Assembly (NCBI GenBank): GCA_964236735.1
Contig: CAXSFM010000001.1
Coordinates: 124,001 to 188,000, forward strand
Source of the DNA: JAIVJG01 sp964236735
GTDB taxonomy: Bacteria; Acidobacteriota; Blastocatellia; Pyrinomonadales; Pyrinomonadaceae
Length of the DNA stretch: 64,000 nucleotides
Direction: 5' to 3'
Shown here: positions 27,354-36,535 of the stretch, one piece after another
Layout of the letters: each line of letters starts with the position of its first letter
Position numbering within the stretch: the stretch's first letter is position 1
The notes under the pieces: model-generated
Databases searched by the model: none
Told to the model about the DNA's origin: nothing
What the model saw: only the letters and a program-made list of their open reading frames with translations
Position numbers and translations under genes: made by a program

Positions 27354-28279
27354 AAACTCACACTCCTCTCGCGCTCGCCGCGCACGATGTCCACGAAAAT
27401 TTCTTCCAGAGACATCGGCACGATTTCCGGGTCGGCGATGCCACGCTTATTGAGCGCGCAGATCATTTCGTCGCCCCAATCCTGCACCGTGAGAAGCTGC
27501 TCGTGCCGCCCGTTCTCGACGCCCAGCACGCCGGCGATGCCCGACAAATCCGGCCTCGTCCCATTGGTCGCGTAGCGGATGCGCTTGTGCGACGCTTTCA
27601 ACTCGTCAACCGATGAAGTGAGCAACAGGTTGCCGTCGTTGATGATGCCGACGGCGTCCGCCACGCGCTCGACTTCTTCGACGATGTGCGATGAAAAGAG
27701 CACGGTCTTCCCTTCCTGCCCTATTTCCGCCACGATGTTTTCGATGAAGTCGCGCCGCACAATCGGGTCAAGGCCGGAAGTCGGCTCGTCGAGAATTATC
27801 AACTCAGGGTTGAACGAAAGCGCGAGCAACAGGCACAGCCGCGCGCGATTGCCGCGCGACAATTGCCGCACGCGCTTGCCCGGCGGCAGGCAAAATCTTT
27901 TCAGTAAAGCCGTCGCCTTCGCATCGTCCCACGTCGCATGAAACGCTCTCGTGAACTTGATGCTCTCGGCCACCGTCATCCATTCATAGAGATAACGATT
28001 CTCGGAGACGTATGCGACGCGGCGACGTATCTCGATGAGGTCAGCGCCGAGCGTGCGTCCAAGCACGCTCGCGTGCCCGGCGGTCGGTCGCAGATGGCCG
28101 ACGAGCATTTTGATGATCGTTGACTTGCCCGCGCCATTGACGCCGAGCAAGCCGAAGACCGTCCCGCGCAGCACTTTCAAGTTGACGTTTCGCACGGCCT
28201 CGAACGCGCCGAAGTTGCGCGACAGATTTTCCGTCTCGATGGCATAATCGCCCTGATATAAATCGTCTTGCACGTTCAT
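27350..28279 (-). CDS. ABC transporter ATP-binding protein
   Basis: 309 residues. Walker A is GVNGAGKST and Walker B LIILDEPTSGLDP; the signature is QLSRGNRARL, a variant of LSGGQ often seen in this subgroup. The Q-loop segment is YVSENRYLYEWMTV. H-loop: FSSHIVEEVERVAD. A C-terminal extension of about 80 residues follows the core. Middle gene of the GntR-ATPase-permease operon, 30 bases after the regulator. Confidence 0.92.
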   Translation of the reverse strand: MNVQDDLYQGDYAIETENLSRNFGAFEAVRNVNLKVLRGTVFGLLGVNGAGKSTIIKMLVGHLRPTAGHASVLGRTLGADLIEIRRRVAYVSENRYLYEWMTVAESIKFTRAFHATWDDAKATALLKRFCLPPGKRVRQLSRGNRARLCLLLALSFNPELIILDEPTSGLDPIVRRDFIENIVAEIGQEGKTVLFSSHIVEEVERVADAVGIINDGNLLLTSSVDELKASHKRIRYATNGTRPDLSGIAGVLGVENGRHEQLLTVQDWGDEMICALNKRGIADPEIVPMSLEEIFVDIVRGERERSVSL

Positions 28280-28309
28280 AAAAATATTTCCATCTGAACT
28301 TCTTTCTCA

Positions 28310-28717
28310 TCATTTACCGACAACTTCCGCCTGCCGCGCCGTCAACATTTTTTCCAGCACGCGGTTAAAAATATCGCGCAACTCTCGTTCGTCGAGTCCG
28401 AGATTGAAGCCCTCCACGAGCGACTTTTCCAGATGCTCGCTCAGTAACTTGCGCCGCTCATTCTTCGACATCTCAACGCCCTGACTTGAAACGAATGTGC
28501 CGTGCCCCTGCCGCTTGTAAATGATGCCTTCGTATTCAAGTTCGAGATACGCGCGCGCCACCGTGTTCGGGTTGACCGTCAAATCAAGCGCGAGTTGCCG
28601 CACCGAAGGCAAAGAATCCTCCGGCAACAAACGTCCCAACGCGATGCCGGTCTTAATCTGGCTGATGATCTGCATGTAGATCGGCACTCCGCTCGCCGGA
28701 TTGATCTGTATGAACAC
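28310..28717 (-). CDS. GntR-family regulator (YtrA-like)
   Basis: 135 residues: a winged helix-turn-helix (IYMQIISQIKTGIALGRL, PSVRQLALDLTVNPNTVARAY, then the wing GIIYKRQGHGTFV) followed by a short helical tail. YtrA-type regulators lack a large effector domain and repress adjacent ABC exporter genes. The start is a GTG at 28717. The palindromic operator at 28736-28759 overlaps the predicted -10 box, which points to autorepression. Confidence 0.92.
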   Translation of the reverse strand: MFIQINPASGVPIYMQIISQIKTGIALGRLLPEDSLPSVRQLALDLTVNPNTVARAYLELEYEGIIYKRQGHGTFVSSQGVEMSKNERRKLLSEHLEKSLVEGFNLGLDERELRDIFNRVLEKMLTARQAEVVGK

Positions 28718-28735
28718 TGTATCCCCCGCCCCGCA

Positions 28736-28759
28736 ACTGTATTAACTGACTGATACAGT
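28736..28759. promoter_or_regulatory. Probable GntR operator
   Basis: Inverted repeat ACTGTAT (28736-28742) and ATACAGT (28753-28759) with a 10-nt spacer, just upstream of the GntR start. A further half-site-like CACTGTATC occurs at about 28715, over the start codon. The spacing and position suit a dimeric winged-helix repressor. Confidence 0.72.
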
Positions 28760-28783
28760 AAAGACCATTACGCGCCCTGTCAA
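28755..28783 (-). promoter_or_regulatory. Promoter of the GntR-ABC operon
   Basis: On the minus strand, TTGACA (28783-28778), a 17-nt spacer and TACTGT (28760-28755). The -10 box falls within the operator's distal half-site. A 12-bp perfect inverted repeat (TGTCAAATAAAA, arms 28778-28789 and 28809-28820) covers the -35 box. Confidence 0.5.
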
Positions 28784-28829
28784 ATAAAAGTTTCGGGCGT
28801 CTGAAAAATTTTATTTGACAACGCGAGAA

Positions 28830-28871
28830 GGCCGCACGAGACGGCGAAGTTTCGTTCGCGCTCGTGCGGCC
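28830..28871. terminator. Hairpin, probable terminator downstream of the SPFH gene
   Basis: An 11-bp stem GGCCGCACGAG / CTCGTGCGGCC (28830-28840, 28861-28871) has an inner GCGAA/TTCGC stem. It lies 42 bases after the SPFH stop. The T-run on the minus side is weak, so termination is less certain. Confidence 0.45.
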
Positions 28872-28913
28872 TCGTTTGCTTTTAGGTTCTGAAACGCTCG
28901 AATCGGCGACGGT

Positions 28914-31115
28914 TTATTTGCCCGTCACCTTCGACCCGTTGGTTGACGCCGGAGGCTCGATGTTCAAACGCTCCTTGAACAAATTGAGCAGCAGGAGCGT
29001 GCCGATGTTGCCCGCGCCGTCGCCGCTGCCGCCAGATGCCATCACGTCGGGCGTGATGCGGACGTTTTTCTCGCCGATGACCTTCAAGGTTTCGACGAGC
29101 GCGACACCCTGCGCGCCGAGCGCGTTGACTTGCTCGTGGTACGCGACGCCCTGCGCTTCGCCCATCAGACGCACCTTCTCGGCTTCGGCCTTGCCGGTCG
29201 CGAGGATGTAATGCGCCTCGCCGTCGGCTTCCGCCTTGCGCTGCTCGCTCCGCTTACCGGCAATTTCGACGCCGACGTGCGCGGCCATCAATTCTTTCTG
29301 GATGTCGGCCTGAGCGCTGATTCTCGCCAGTTGAATGCGCTTCTCTTCCGCCTCGCGTTGCGCGTCATACATGTTTTGTCGCTGCTCCGCGAGAATTTTT
29401 TCGGTCTGCGTCTTCATCAATTCTTCCGGCAAATGAATGTGGCAGATGAGCACGTTGACGACATCAACGTGATACTTCAGCAAGTGCGCGCGGACGCGAG
29501 CCTCTGCGCGTTCCTGCTCTTCATGGCGATTTTGCAAATACGCCATCGCCGACGACTCGGACGCCTGATTGCGGAAGATGGAATCAATGAGCGGGTGCAT
29601 CACGTTCTGGATGAGACGGTCAATGCCGCCGATCTTGGCGACCATGAAGGGCGCGTCCTCCGGCTTGACGCGGAAGACGACGCGCACTTCAAGTTGCATC
29701 GTGAAGCCATCTTTCGAGATGACCTCGAACGGGTTGAAAGTGTTGGCGACTTCGCCCGCCGTCCATTCAACCGTCTGGTTCGTCGTCGGGATGATGATCG
29801 GCGTCATCGCCAGCGTGTTGATGTAGTAGCGTCCGGGGCCGACGACCGTCTCCTGAATGCCGCGATAACCTTCGGGCACGACGTAAGCCTCGTGCGCGCC
29901 TTCATCGAGACGACGGTCGGCGGGGTCTGTGGAGAGCAAGTCTTCTTGTATCTCGGCCATCGAGCGGCTTTCGTTGTCGAGCTTGTCGAGACGCGCCGAC
30001 GCATCGGTGACGTGTTGCTGCTCTTGACGCTCCATCCTCGCGCGGACTTTGTTCGCCATCTGGCGGCGAATTTCTTCCGAAGGGTCTTTGCCGACGTTCG
30101 AGACGATGACAGCCACTTCGCCCGGCTTCACTTCCTTCGCCATCTCCGGGATGACTTTGAAGACGAGCGGGTTGATGTAGTAAGTGCCGGGCAGCAGGAT
30201 GTCTTTCTGCGGGCCGCGCTGGCCGCCGGCACGAATGAATTTATTGCTGTCCTGAAAATTGTCGTGGCCTTCGACCGGTGTCGCGACGTAATCGCGCGGG
30301 TCGAGCGGCGTTCCGTCGAGCGCCTCGACGAGTCCAATTTGATTTTCGTTAATCACCGTCGCGTCGTAAAAACGCAAAGTGAAGAGGCCGGGCTTGACCT
30401 CCGTCCCGCCTTCGAGCGGCGCGGACTGCGTCAGGATGCGATACGTGCCCGGCGTGAGGACTTCGACCTGCGGCCCCTTTTGCCCGCCGTTGGCGATGTA
30501 TTGCTCCGCGTCCTGAAAGTTGCGGTGTCCTTCGATGGCTTTACCATGCAGGCGTCCGGCGTCGAGTTGGTCACCGTCGGCTGACATGACGATGCCGATC
30601 TTGCCCTGCGGAATCACCGTCACCTTCGCCACCGAGACGCGAAACAGGTAAGGGTGAATCGGCCACAGACCGGGCGGCAGCGTGCGAAGTTGGATACCCT
30701 TGACGCCGCCGCGTTTGATGAAGGCGATGGGGTCTTGAAAGTTATTGTGCGCGTTCTGCGCGCGGTCGGGCGCGAAGATGCGACCGGGAGGCATCGGCTC
30801 GCCGTCAATCGCTTCGATGACGCCGAGTTCATCCGCGCCGATTTCGATGAGCGGCACTTTTCGCACGACGCGCTCGAACGGATACTTGATGAAATGCAGT
30901 CCGGGCTTAAGCACGTCGGCCTGTATGCCGACTTCGCCTTCAGTCGCGACGACTCTGCCGGGAGGCATCTTCGCGCCGAAGTAGCGACGCTCTTTGATGG
31001 CGATCTCACGCGCGCCGACGTTGACGAGCACGCGGCTCAACACGACCGCGACGAAGATAAAAAGAATAATCCCGATGATTAGATATGGTGCAAAACTGAC
31101 AACAGTTTCATTCAT
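28914..31115 (-). CDS. SPFH/Band 7 (flotillin-like) protein with repeated N-terminal modules
   Basis: 733 residues. An N-terminal membrane helix (YLIIGIILFIFVAVVLSRV) is followed by three copies of a module of about 85 residues, each with NFQD..(F/Y)I..GG..G.Q...L.PG.Y.I (at roughly 120-157, 197-228 and 285-316). Then come the SPFH domain proper and a long Ala/Glu-rich coiled-coil tail (AEEKRIQLARISAQADIQKE...KAEAEKVRLMGEAQGV). SPFH proteins scaffold membrane microdomains. The ATG at 31115 has a GAGGGG site directly upstream. Probably in an operon with the preceding membrane protein (8-base gap). Confidence 0.85.
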   Translation of the reverse strand: MNETVVSFAPYLIIGIILFIFVAVVLSRVLVNVGAREIAIKERRYFGAKMPPGRVVATEGEVGIQADVLKPGLHFIKYPFERVVRKVPLIEIGADELGVIEAIDGEPMPPGRIFAPDRAQNAHNNFQDPIAFIKRGGVKGIQLRTLPPGLWPIHPYLFRVSVAKVTVIPQGKIGIVMSADGDQLDAGRLHGKAIEGHRNFQDAEQYIANGGQKGPQVEVLTPGTYRILTQSAPLEGGTEVKPGLFTLRFYDATVINENQIGLVEALDGTPLDPRDYVATPVEGHDNFQDSNKFIRAGGQRGPQKDILLPGTYYINPLVFKVIPEMAKEVKPGEVAVIVSNVGKDPSEEIRRQMANKVRARMERQEQQHVTDASARLDKLDNESRSMAEIQEDLLSTDPADRRLDEGAHEAYVVPEGYRGIQETVVGPGRYYINTLAMTPIIIPTTNQTVEWTAGEVANTFNPFEVISKDGFTMQLEVRVVFRVKPEDAPFMVAKIGGIDRLIQNVMHPLIDSIFRNQASESSAMAYLQNRHEEQERAEARVRAHLLKYHVDVVNVLICHIHLPEELMKTQTEKILAEQRQNMYDAQREAEEKRIQLARISAQADIQKELMAAHVGVEIAGKRSEQRKAEADGEAHYILATGKAEAEKVRLMGEAQGVAYHEQVNALGAQGVALVETLKVIGEKNVRITPDVMASGGSGDGAGNIGTLLLLNLFKERLNIEPPASTNGSKVTGK

Positions 31116-31123
31116 ATTTCCCC

Positions 31124-31858
31124 TCAATGTGAAGGCGGCGTCTGTGCGTCGGCTTCGTTGCTATGCGTTATTTCACGCGGCTTAGACGCGGCGATTTGGC
31201 GGCGTAGTCCGGCGAGTTTATCTCTCAGGATGAACCCCTCGCCGGAACGCCTCGCTTCGCCGGAGAGTAACCAGTGCTCGCTTTCAAAAAGCGCGTGCAA
31301 TTGATCGGCTCGCAGTTGCGGCAAGCGTCCCTCTTTCCATAAATTGAAGACCGCGACGACGGCGCGCTGATACATCCCGGCATCGTCTGAGAGTGCGGCG
31401 ATGCGGAGGAGGTCGGCGATTGAGATTTCTGCTGGTGACAACTCCCAATTCTCTAAGAGTCGTCCGGCGAGGAGAGGTGTGGAGCGTAACTCTTCGCCCT
31501 TTGTGATGCACGAGGACAGGTCGCGCACGGTGTCTGGACTTCCCGCGCCTCGCATAATCAGTGTATCAAGAATCTCTCGATAAAGGCTCGTGTCGCCGGT
31601 CAGGTGCGCGTCGCGCAAAACCGTGAGGTCTCCGGCGGCGGCGCGCGCACGAAGTTCCGACGCGCGTAATGAGTTTAAGTTTTGATGAATTGCTTCGTCA
31701 TCTTCCGTCGTGCTGTCGAGAGGCGCATCAAACAATCCGCGACTTTGCGTCGGCAGCAACTCTCTGGCTTCGGCACGAGGCGACAGCCGTTTCGTGAGAT
31801 AGATCGCGAAAAAAGCGGCGACGAGCAGGAAAATCGAAATGAGCAGGATGGAGATCAC
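31124..31858 (-). CDS. Single-pass membrane protein of unknown function
   Basis: 244 residues from the GTG at 31858. One N-terminal helix (VISILLISIFLLVAAFFAIYL) is followed by a soluble helical region of about 210 residues with alternating short helices (for example SLRASELRARAAAGDLTVL and ADLLRIAALSDDAGMYQRAVVA) that might be helical-repeat (TPR-like), but no family is recognised. The frame continues further upstream into the palindromic repeat at 31973-32135, which is not expected to be coding. Upstream partner of the SPFH gene. Confidence 0.65.
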   Translation of the reverse strand: MISILLISIFLLVAAFFAIYLTKRLSPRAEARELLPTQSRGLFDAPLDSTTEDDEAIHQNLNSLRASELRARAAAGDLTVLRDAHLTGDTSLYREILDTLIMRGAGSPDTVRDLSSCITKGEELRSTPLLAGRLLENWELSPAEISIADLLRIAALSDDAGMYQRAVVAVFNLWKEGRLPQLRADQLHALFESEHWLLSGEARRSGEGFILRDKLAGLRRQIAASKPREITHSNEADAQTPPSH

Positions 31859-31917
31859 GGTATGCGCCTTCGACACCACGCGACAACTTCGCTCCGGCTT
31901 GATTTGCTTTGTGCCGC

Positions 31918-31945
31918 CTGACACTGGTGTATGGCAACATATAAT
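31918..31945 (+). promoter_or_regulatory. Plus-strand promoter upstream of the FecR-domain gene
   Basis: CTGACA (31918-31923), a 16-nt spacer and a perfect TATAAT (31940-31945). The transcript would start at about 31952, run through palindrome E at 31973-32135 and reach the FecR-domain gene at 32470 after a leader of about 500 nt. Confidence 0.5.
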
Positions 31946-31972
31946 ACGTGGCGCGTTTCTGAAAGTTCTAGA

Positions 31973-32135
31973 GCGGTTTGCGAATGAGTGCGACATGAGA
32001 GAAAGACTTTTCACCACAGAGGACTCAGAGAGACACAGAGAAAAGAGCGGAGGTTTGATTGTCCTCTCTGGTCTGCCTCTGTGCCCCTCTGAGTCCTCTG
32101 TGGTTAATCTCCGGTCACATTCATTTGCAACCCGC
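31973..32135. repeat. 163-bp imperfect palindrome, copy 1 (palindrome E)
   Basis: Outer arms (GCGGTTTGCGAATGAGTG and the complement of GCGGGTTGCAAATGAATG) enclose inner arms made of CACAGAGG-type words (ACCACAGAGGACTCAGAG with CTCTGAGTCCTCTGTGGT) and a central loop. A second copy of identical length is at 41599-41761. Both lie about 115 bases upstream of a minus-strand start codon. No transposase is nearby. The rest of the 610-base gap around it holds no visible gene. Confidence 0.88.
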
Positions 32136-32469
32136 AGTAGCCGCTCCCTGTCGTGCAGAATAATGATTGGAAAACTGCTCACGACTTTGAGATTGTGGAA
32201 ATTAACGCGCACGATATAGTGCCGCGCCTGCACCATCTCGCATGAAGCGTCATCCTGTTTCAAAATCTTTCACGCAAACTTATCCGCACACTTCATCCTT
32301 AACTCGGCCTGTGCAAGCGAGGGCACGCGCTTTGCACTCGCGGCGTGTACCGGATCAAAGCCCTCGCCAGAGATTTCTCCCCGAAAACCTCGGTTGATCC
32401 ACGCGCGTCTGCTTCGATTGCGTTTGTACGTCTCTTCGTCTCTAACATTTTTCAGGAGGGTCTGGCCCC

Positions 32470-34632
32470 ATGCGTCCACTCAAAACCTTTAGCTTGTTGT
32501 CTCTGATCTTCGCTTGTCTGTTGTTGCAGACGACGGCCCGCGCCGACGACACGGATGGAACGGATGGAAACGAATACGACGAGCACGCGCGCGTCATGCG
32601 CGTCAGCCTGCTCAAGGGCGAAGTCAGCCTCCAACGCTCCGGGAGTTTGGAATGGGAACACGCGAAGCTGAATCTTCCGCTCGTCGAAGGCGACACGCTC
32701 GCGACGGGTCAGGACGCGCGTCTGGAACTTCAAATAGACGCGCGCAACTTCGTCCGCGTCGGCGAAAACTCCGTGCTCAAGGTGATCACGCTGCGCGATG
32801 AAGGCGTCGCACTCAGCCTCTCCGAAGGCACGGCGACGGTACGGCTCGCGCGTTTTGATCACGAGCACGAATACTTCGAGATTGACGCGCCCAAGACGAC
32901 CATCGCCGCCGAGCAGCGCGGCCTCTATCGTCTCGACGTGGCGCGCGACGGAAGTGTCCGCGTCTCCGTCCGCGACGACGGGCGCGCGCGTCTCTATTCC
33001 GAAAGCTCCGGCTTCGTGCTGCGTAGCAACAAAACGGCGCGGCTCACTTATGCGGGCGATGCGGACGGCGATTGGGATTTGACTTCCGCCGCGTCTCTCG
33101 ATGAATGGGACAATTGGAACGACGAGCGCGAACGTGATCTCGCCTCGCGCCTGCATTACGAAGAGCGCGAACGCTACTACGATGCGGAAGTGTTCGGTGC
33201 GGAAGAACTCGACGCTTATGGCGACTGGGAGAACACGCGGCAATACGGCTACGTCTGGCGTCCGCGCATGGCCGTCATCAACAACTATAACGACTGGGCT
33301 CCGTATCGCTACGGGCATTGGAGTTGGTGTCCGCCGTATGGTTGGACTTGGGTCGCGGACGAGGAATGGGGCTGGGCGCCGTATCACTACGGACGCTGGA
33401 TTTATTACAACAACAATTGGTGCTGGGCGCCGCGCGGCTACGGTTACACGTATCATCATGCGTGGTGGCGTCCCGCGCTCGTCGCCTTCATCTATGTCCC
33501 GACATCCTTCGGCGAACACGTCGCGTGGTATCCGCTCACCTACGGCCAGCGCGACCCGCGCGGTCGTTATTATCCACGCGGTGATGACCGGCGCTGGCCG
33601 CAGCGTGGAAATGAAATCGGCAACTTTCACCGCACCCATCCCGCGTTCCTGCGCGCCGTCACGACCGCACGCGCGCGCGATTTCGGCGTTGACAGTTTAC
33701 GCCCGCGCGCCGCGCCAACTGACATCGCGCAGAGAGCTTTAACTGGCGAGCCGGTGCGCGGTCGCCTCCCCATCTCGCCGACAGATGCGGGACGTGTCGC
33801 GACGCCGGGCATGGCTCCCGGAACTGGCCGCAACAATCCAACGGGCGCGCATAGAACTAACGCGGATGGGCGTGCCGGTCTGAACATCACACGTCCCGCG
33901 CCGGTTTTGCCGCCGCGCAATATCCCTCAACGTCCAACCGGCGCAGCCACCCGCGCGCCCGGCGTCGCGCTTGATGAACCGCTCAGGCGCGAGCGCATTT
34001 TCAACAATCGTGAGCCGCGTGCGCCATCGCCTTCGCGTGTCAACGGGGGCGAACGCACAAACGACGAAGGCATGGGAGCCGTCACGCGGCCTGCGGTGCG
34101 ACCCGGCAGGCGTGCGCCGAATGATGGCGGCGGAACAGTCGAGAACCGGAACAACGATGGCTCCGCGCCATCCACGCGCACGCGCCCTGTAACTACTCCA
34201 CCAACAACCAGCGTTGACGGCAGTGCGCGGGAAGATAAGAACGACAGGCCTGTGCATACGCCCGGATCGCGTGATCGCGACGATGGCACTCTGCGAGTGC
34301 GCCCCGTCAGGCCGTTAAATGATGATCGCCCGGCATCACCGTCACCAACAATCAACGAGCGACCCGAACCGCGCGTGCGCCGGCCAGAGCCGGAGGAACG
34401 CGCGCAACCCCAGCCGCGACGTGAGGAGCCTCCTCCCGTCCGGCCTGAGCGGCACAGAGAGGAGCAAACACCCCCTCCTGCGCGCGAGCAACAACCGCCC
34501 GCGCGCGTGGAGCGTTCGTCACCTCCGCCCGAACGCACTGCTCCCTCTGCGCCGCAGCCCACACATCACGACGCGCCGCGCGAGCATCACGAACAAGTGA
34601 GGCCGCCCGCCGCGCGCGCGCAGCGCGACTAA
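32470..34632 (+). CDS. Secreted FecR-domain / DUF6600-like protein
   Basis: 720 residues. A signal peptide (LLSLIFACLLLQTTARA) is followed by a FecR-like beta domain (MRVSLLKGEVSLQRSGSLEW, LATGQDARLELQI, TTIAAEQRGLYRLDV). Next comes a Trp/Tyr-rich DUF6600-like block (YRYGHWSWCPPYGWTWV, WGWAPYHYGRWIYY), then about 300 residues of low-complexity Pro/Arg/Thr sequence. Probably periplasmic or surface-exposed; function unknown. No FecI/FecA partner is adjacent. The ribosome-binding site is AGGAGGG. Confidence 0.82.
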   Translation: MRPLKTFSLLSLIFACLLLQTTARADDTDGTDGNEYDEHARVMRVSLLKGEVSLQRSGSLEWEHAKLNLPLVEGDTLATGQDARLELQIDARNFVRVGENSVLKVITLRDEGVALSLSEGTATVRLARFDHEHEYFEIDAPKTTIAAEQRGLYRLDVARDGSVRVSVRDDGRARLYSESSGFVLRSNKTARLTYAGDADGDWDLTSAASLDEWDNWNDERERDLASRLHYEERERYYDAEVFGAEELDAYGDWENTRQYGYVWRPRMAVINNYNDWAPYRYGHWSWCPPYGWTWVADEEWGWAPYHYGRWIYYNNNWCWAPRGYGYTYHHAWWRPALVAFIYVPTSFGEHVAWYPLTYGQRDPRGRYYPRGDDRRWPQRGNEIGNFHRTHPAFLRAVTTARARDFGVDSLRPRAAPTDIAQRALTGEPVRGRLPISPTDAGRVATPGMAPGTGRNNPTGAHRTNADGRAGLNITRPAPVLPPRNIPQRPTGAATRAPGVALDEPLRRERIFNNREPRAPSPSRVNGGERTNDEGMGAVTRPAVRPGRRAPNDGGGTVENRNNDGSAPSTRTRPVTTPPTTSVDGSAREDKNDRPVHTPGSRDRDDGTLRVRPVRPLNDDRPASPSPTINERPEPRVRRPEPEERAQPQPRREEPPPVRPERHREEQTPPPAREQQPPARVERSSPPPERTAPSAPQPTHHDAPREHHEQVRPPAARAQRD

Positions 34633-34857
34633 CAAACTTGAGAGCGTTAGAGGTTAAGTCCTGATCGTTCGTTTAATCACGTCCCCATCTTTCGTTTCGT
34701 CAACGCCGTGAGATTGCGGCTGTCTCATGCTGTGTTCGTCTCCAACGCGCACGGGCGTTTGACACGCTTTCCGCTGGTTGCACCTGCACGGGACATCTGC
34801 TACATCAGCTTTCGTCTTTCTAATGTGCATTGAACGAGCGGGAGAGGTGAAGCGGCC

Positions 34858-35466
34858 ATGAGACGAAAACCATTTATCAATCTCGATCCTCTCAACGAGG
34901 ACTCGCGCGAAATCAACGTCATCATCGAAACGCCCAAAGGCAGCCGCAACAAATTCAATTACGACGAAGAACTAGACATCTTCAAGCTCGCCGGTGTGCT
35001 GCCTGCCGGCGCGGTTTTCCCCTTCGATTTCGGTTTCGCGCCTTCGACGCAGGGCGGAGACGGCGACCCGTTAGACGTGCTCGTCCTGATGGATGAGCCA
35101 GCATTTACCGGATGCCTCGTGCCTTCGAGATTGCTCGGCGTGATCGTTGCGGAGCAGACCGAAAAGGATGGCGAGACGATGCGTAACGACCGTCTCATCG
35201 CCGTCGCGTCAAAAGCGCATCAGTATGCGGACGCGCGCACGCTCACAGACCTCGGCGAGAATCTCGTCGCGGAGATCGAGCATTTCTTCATCTCTTACAA
35301 TGTGGCGAAGGGAAAAGAGTTCAAGCCGCTTGGGCGATTCGGGCCGCAGAAAGCGCGTCAACTTCTCGAAGAAGCCATCGCGGTTTTTCGCCGAGAGACA
35401 TCGAAGACGAGCGGTAAGAAGAAACGCGCTGTCGTGAAAAGTTCAGCCGGAAAGAAGAAGCGTTAA
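34858..35466 (+). CDS. ppa: Inorganic pyrophosphatase (family I) with lysine-rich tail
   Basis: 202 residues. Soluble family I pyrophosphatase: INVIIETPKGSRNKFNYDE, FPFDFGFAPSTQGGDGDPLDVLVLMDEP with the metal-binding aspartates, and KAHQYADARTLTDL. The core lacks the usual KDFK segment, instead having QTEKDGETMRNDR, typical of a divergent subgroup. The last 20 or so residues are lysine/serine-rich (TSGKKKRAVVKSSAGKKKR). Hydrolyses pyrophosphate in the cytoplasm. Confidence 0.85.
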   Translation: MRRKPFINLDPLNEDSREINVIIETPKGSRNKFNYDEELDIFKLAGVLPAGAVFPFDFGFAPSTQGGDGDPLDVLVLMDEPAFTGCLVPSRLLGVIVAEQTEKDGETMRNDRLIAVASKAHQYADARTLTDLGENLVAEIEHFFISYNVAKGKEFKPLGRFGPQKARQLLEEAIAVFRRETSKTSGKKKRAVVKSSAGKKKR

Positions 35467-35511
35467 GCTTGAAGTTAGTTGTGTTGATGAGTGAAGCGCG
35501 TGCTTCAACAA

Positions 35512-36090
35512 CTACTGCGTCTCAGACCACATCCCGGCTTTTCTGTGTTCGCCGAGCATGTTGCAAAAAAGCGCGCCCTGCGAAAGCGCGTCGTCGAGCG
35601 CTTGATGCGTGTAGGGCAAATCGTCGAACCAGCGGCGCGGCATATTTCGTTTGACGGCGTCGAGGAAGTTGGTGTTGAGAATCGCCATCGCGAGCGTTTT
35701 GATGTCGAGCGCCCACCAGCCGAAAGGATTCTCGCCCGTGAACTTGTTGAGATACCAGCAGACGTACATGAAATCGAACGCTGCCGGATACGCGACGAAG
35801 ATCGGCTTTCCCGGCAGAGCCTTGATCCACGTCACATAATCGCGCATCGCCTGCTCCGGCGGCTGCACGTTCTTTCGGCACGCTTCCCACGCCTTCGGTT
35901 GCTGATTCTTCCACCACGCCATCGTTTCAGGATGCCCCGTCGCCCCCGGCAGCGTTTCGAGGTTGACGGTGAAAGTCCCAAGCAAAGTCTTGTCGGCGCG
36001 ATAGGCGGCGGAGCCGAGACTGAGCATCGAGTGTGGGCCGGGAATCGGCCCGTCGGTTTCCACATCAGTGCTCACATAAATTTCGACCAT
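35512..36090 (-). CDS. DEDDh-type 3'-5' exonuclease domain protein
   Basis: About 192 residues from MVEIYVSTDVETDGP. The first acidic pair is DVETDGP, the second region is FVAYPAAFDFMYVCWYLN, and the third is YTHQALDDALSQGALF with the histidine and last aspartate. This order fits the DEDDh (RNase T / DNA Pol III epsilon-like) family. Substrate unknown. The first nine residues of the longer frame (from 36117) are probably not translated. Confidence 0.78.
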   Translation of the reverse strand: MVEIYVSTDVETDGPIPGPHSMLSLGSAAYRADKTLLGTFTVNLETLPGATGHPETMAWWKNQQPKAWEACRKNVQPPEQAMRDYVTWIKALPGKPIFVAYPAAFDFMYVCWYLNKFTGENPFGWWALDIKTLAMAILNTNFLDAVKRNMPRRWFDDLPYTHQALDDALSQGALFCNMLGEHRKAGMWSETQ

Positions 36091-36535
36091 CGTATCTGTC
36101 CCCGAATTCGTAAACATATCAATGCGTCCAAACTTTTATAGCATGAATGCCTCTCGATTTGTCCGTCAGGGTTGAATAACATCTGAATGTTGCTCGTTTA
36201 ATCGTCAAGTGTCATCACCCAGCCAAGCTGCCGCCAAACGAGAGTTTGAAGGGTTTCCCGGCATCGCTCAGAATCCACGCAACTTGCACAAATCCTTTTA
36301 ATAGTGCATTATAGCTTCGTTATTCCCCTCTCTCGCGCATCAATGGTGATGCGCCCCGCGCTCCGAAGATAGCGGTGGCGTTTTTGTTAAGGTTCGAGAG
36401 TTGTTGGAAAGAATTTCGCGGAAGTTGCTCTCTACAGAGAATATCCGAACCGGTGCTATCGCCATTATCGTTTCTCCGAAGATCAAAAATTTCGAGTAAC
36501 ATTCAACACTCCGCGCGCGGAGAGGAAAACTTTTT
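36091..36535. other. Non-coding leader region upstream of the RRM gene
   Basis: About 445 bases without a convincing gene. It contains an 8-bp perfect hairpin GCGCATCA-ATGG-TGATGCGC (36335-36354). A weak promoter-like pair TTGCAC/CATTAT lies at about 36283-36311. A long structured 5' leader would fit the cold-inducible RNA-binding-protein genes of this type, but that is inference. Confidence 0.4.

Noticed and set aside
29130..30584. 484-codon plus-strand frame
   Set aside because: Antisense to the SPFH gene; composition is typical of a shadow frame and no domain is visible.
31973..32135. 163-bp palindromes as insertion-sequence remnants
   Set aside because: No transposase fragment and no evident target-site duplication next to either copy; a MITE-like origin remains possible but unproven.
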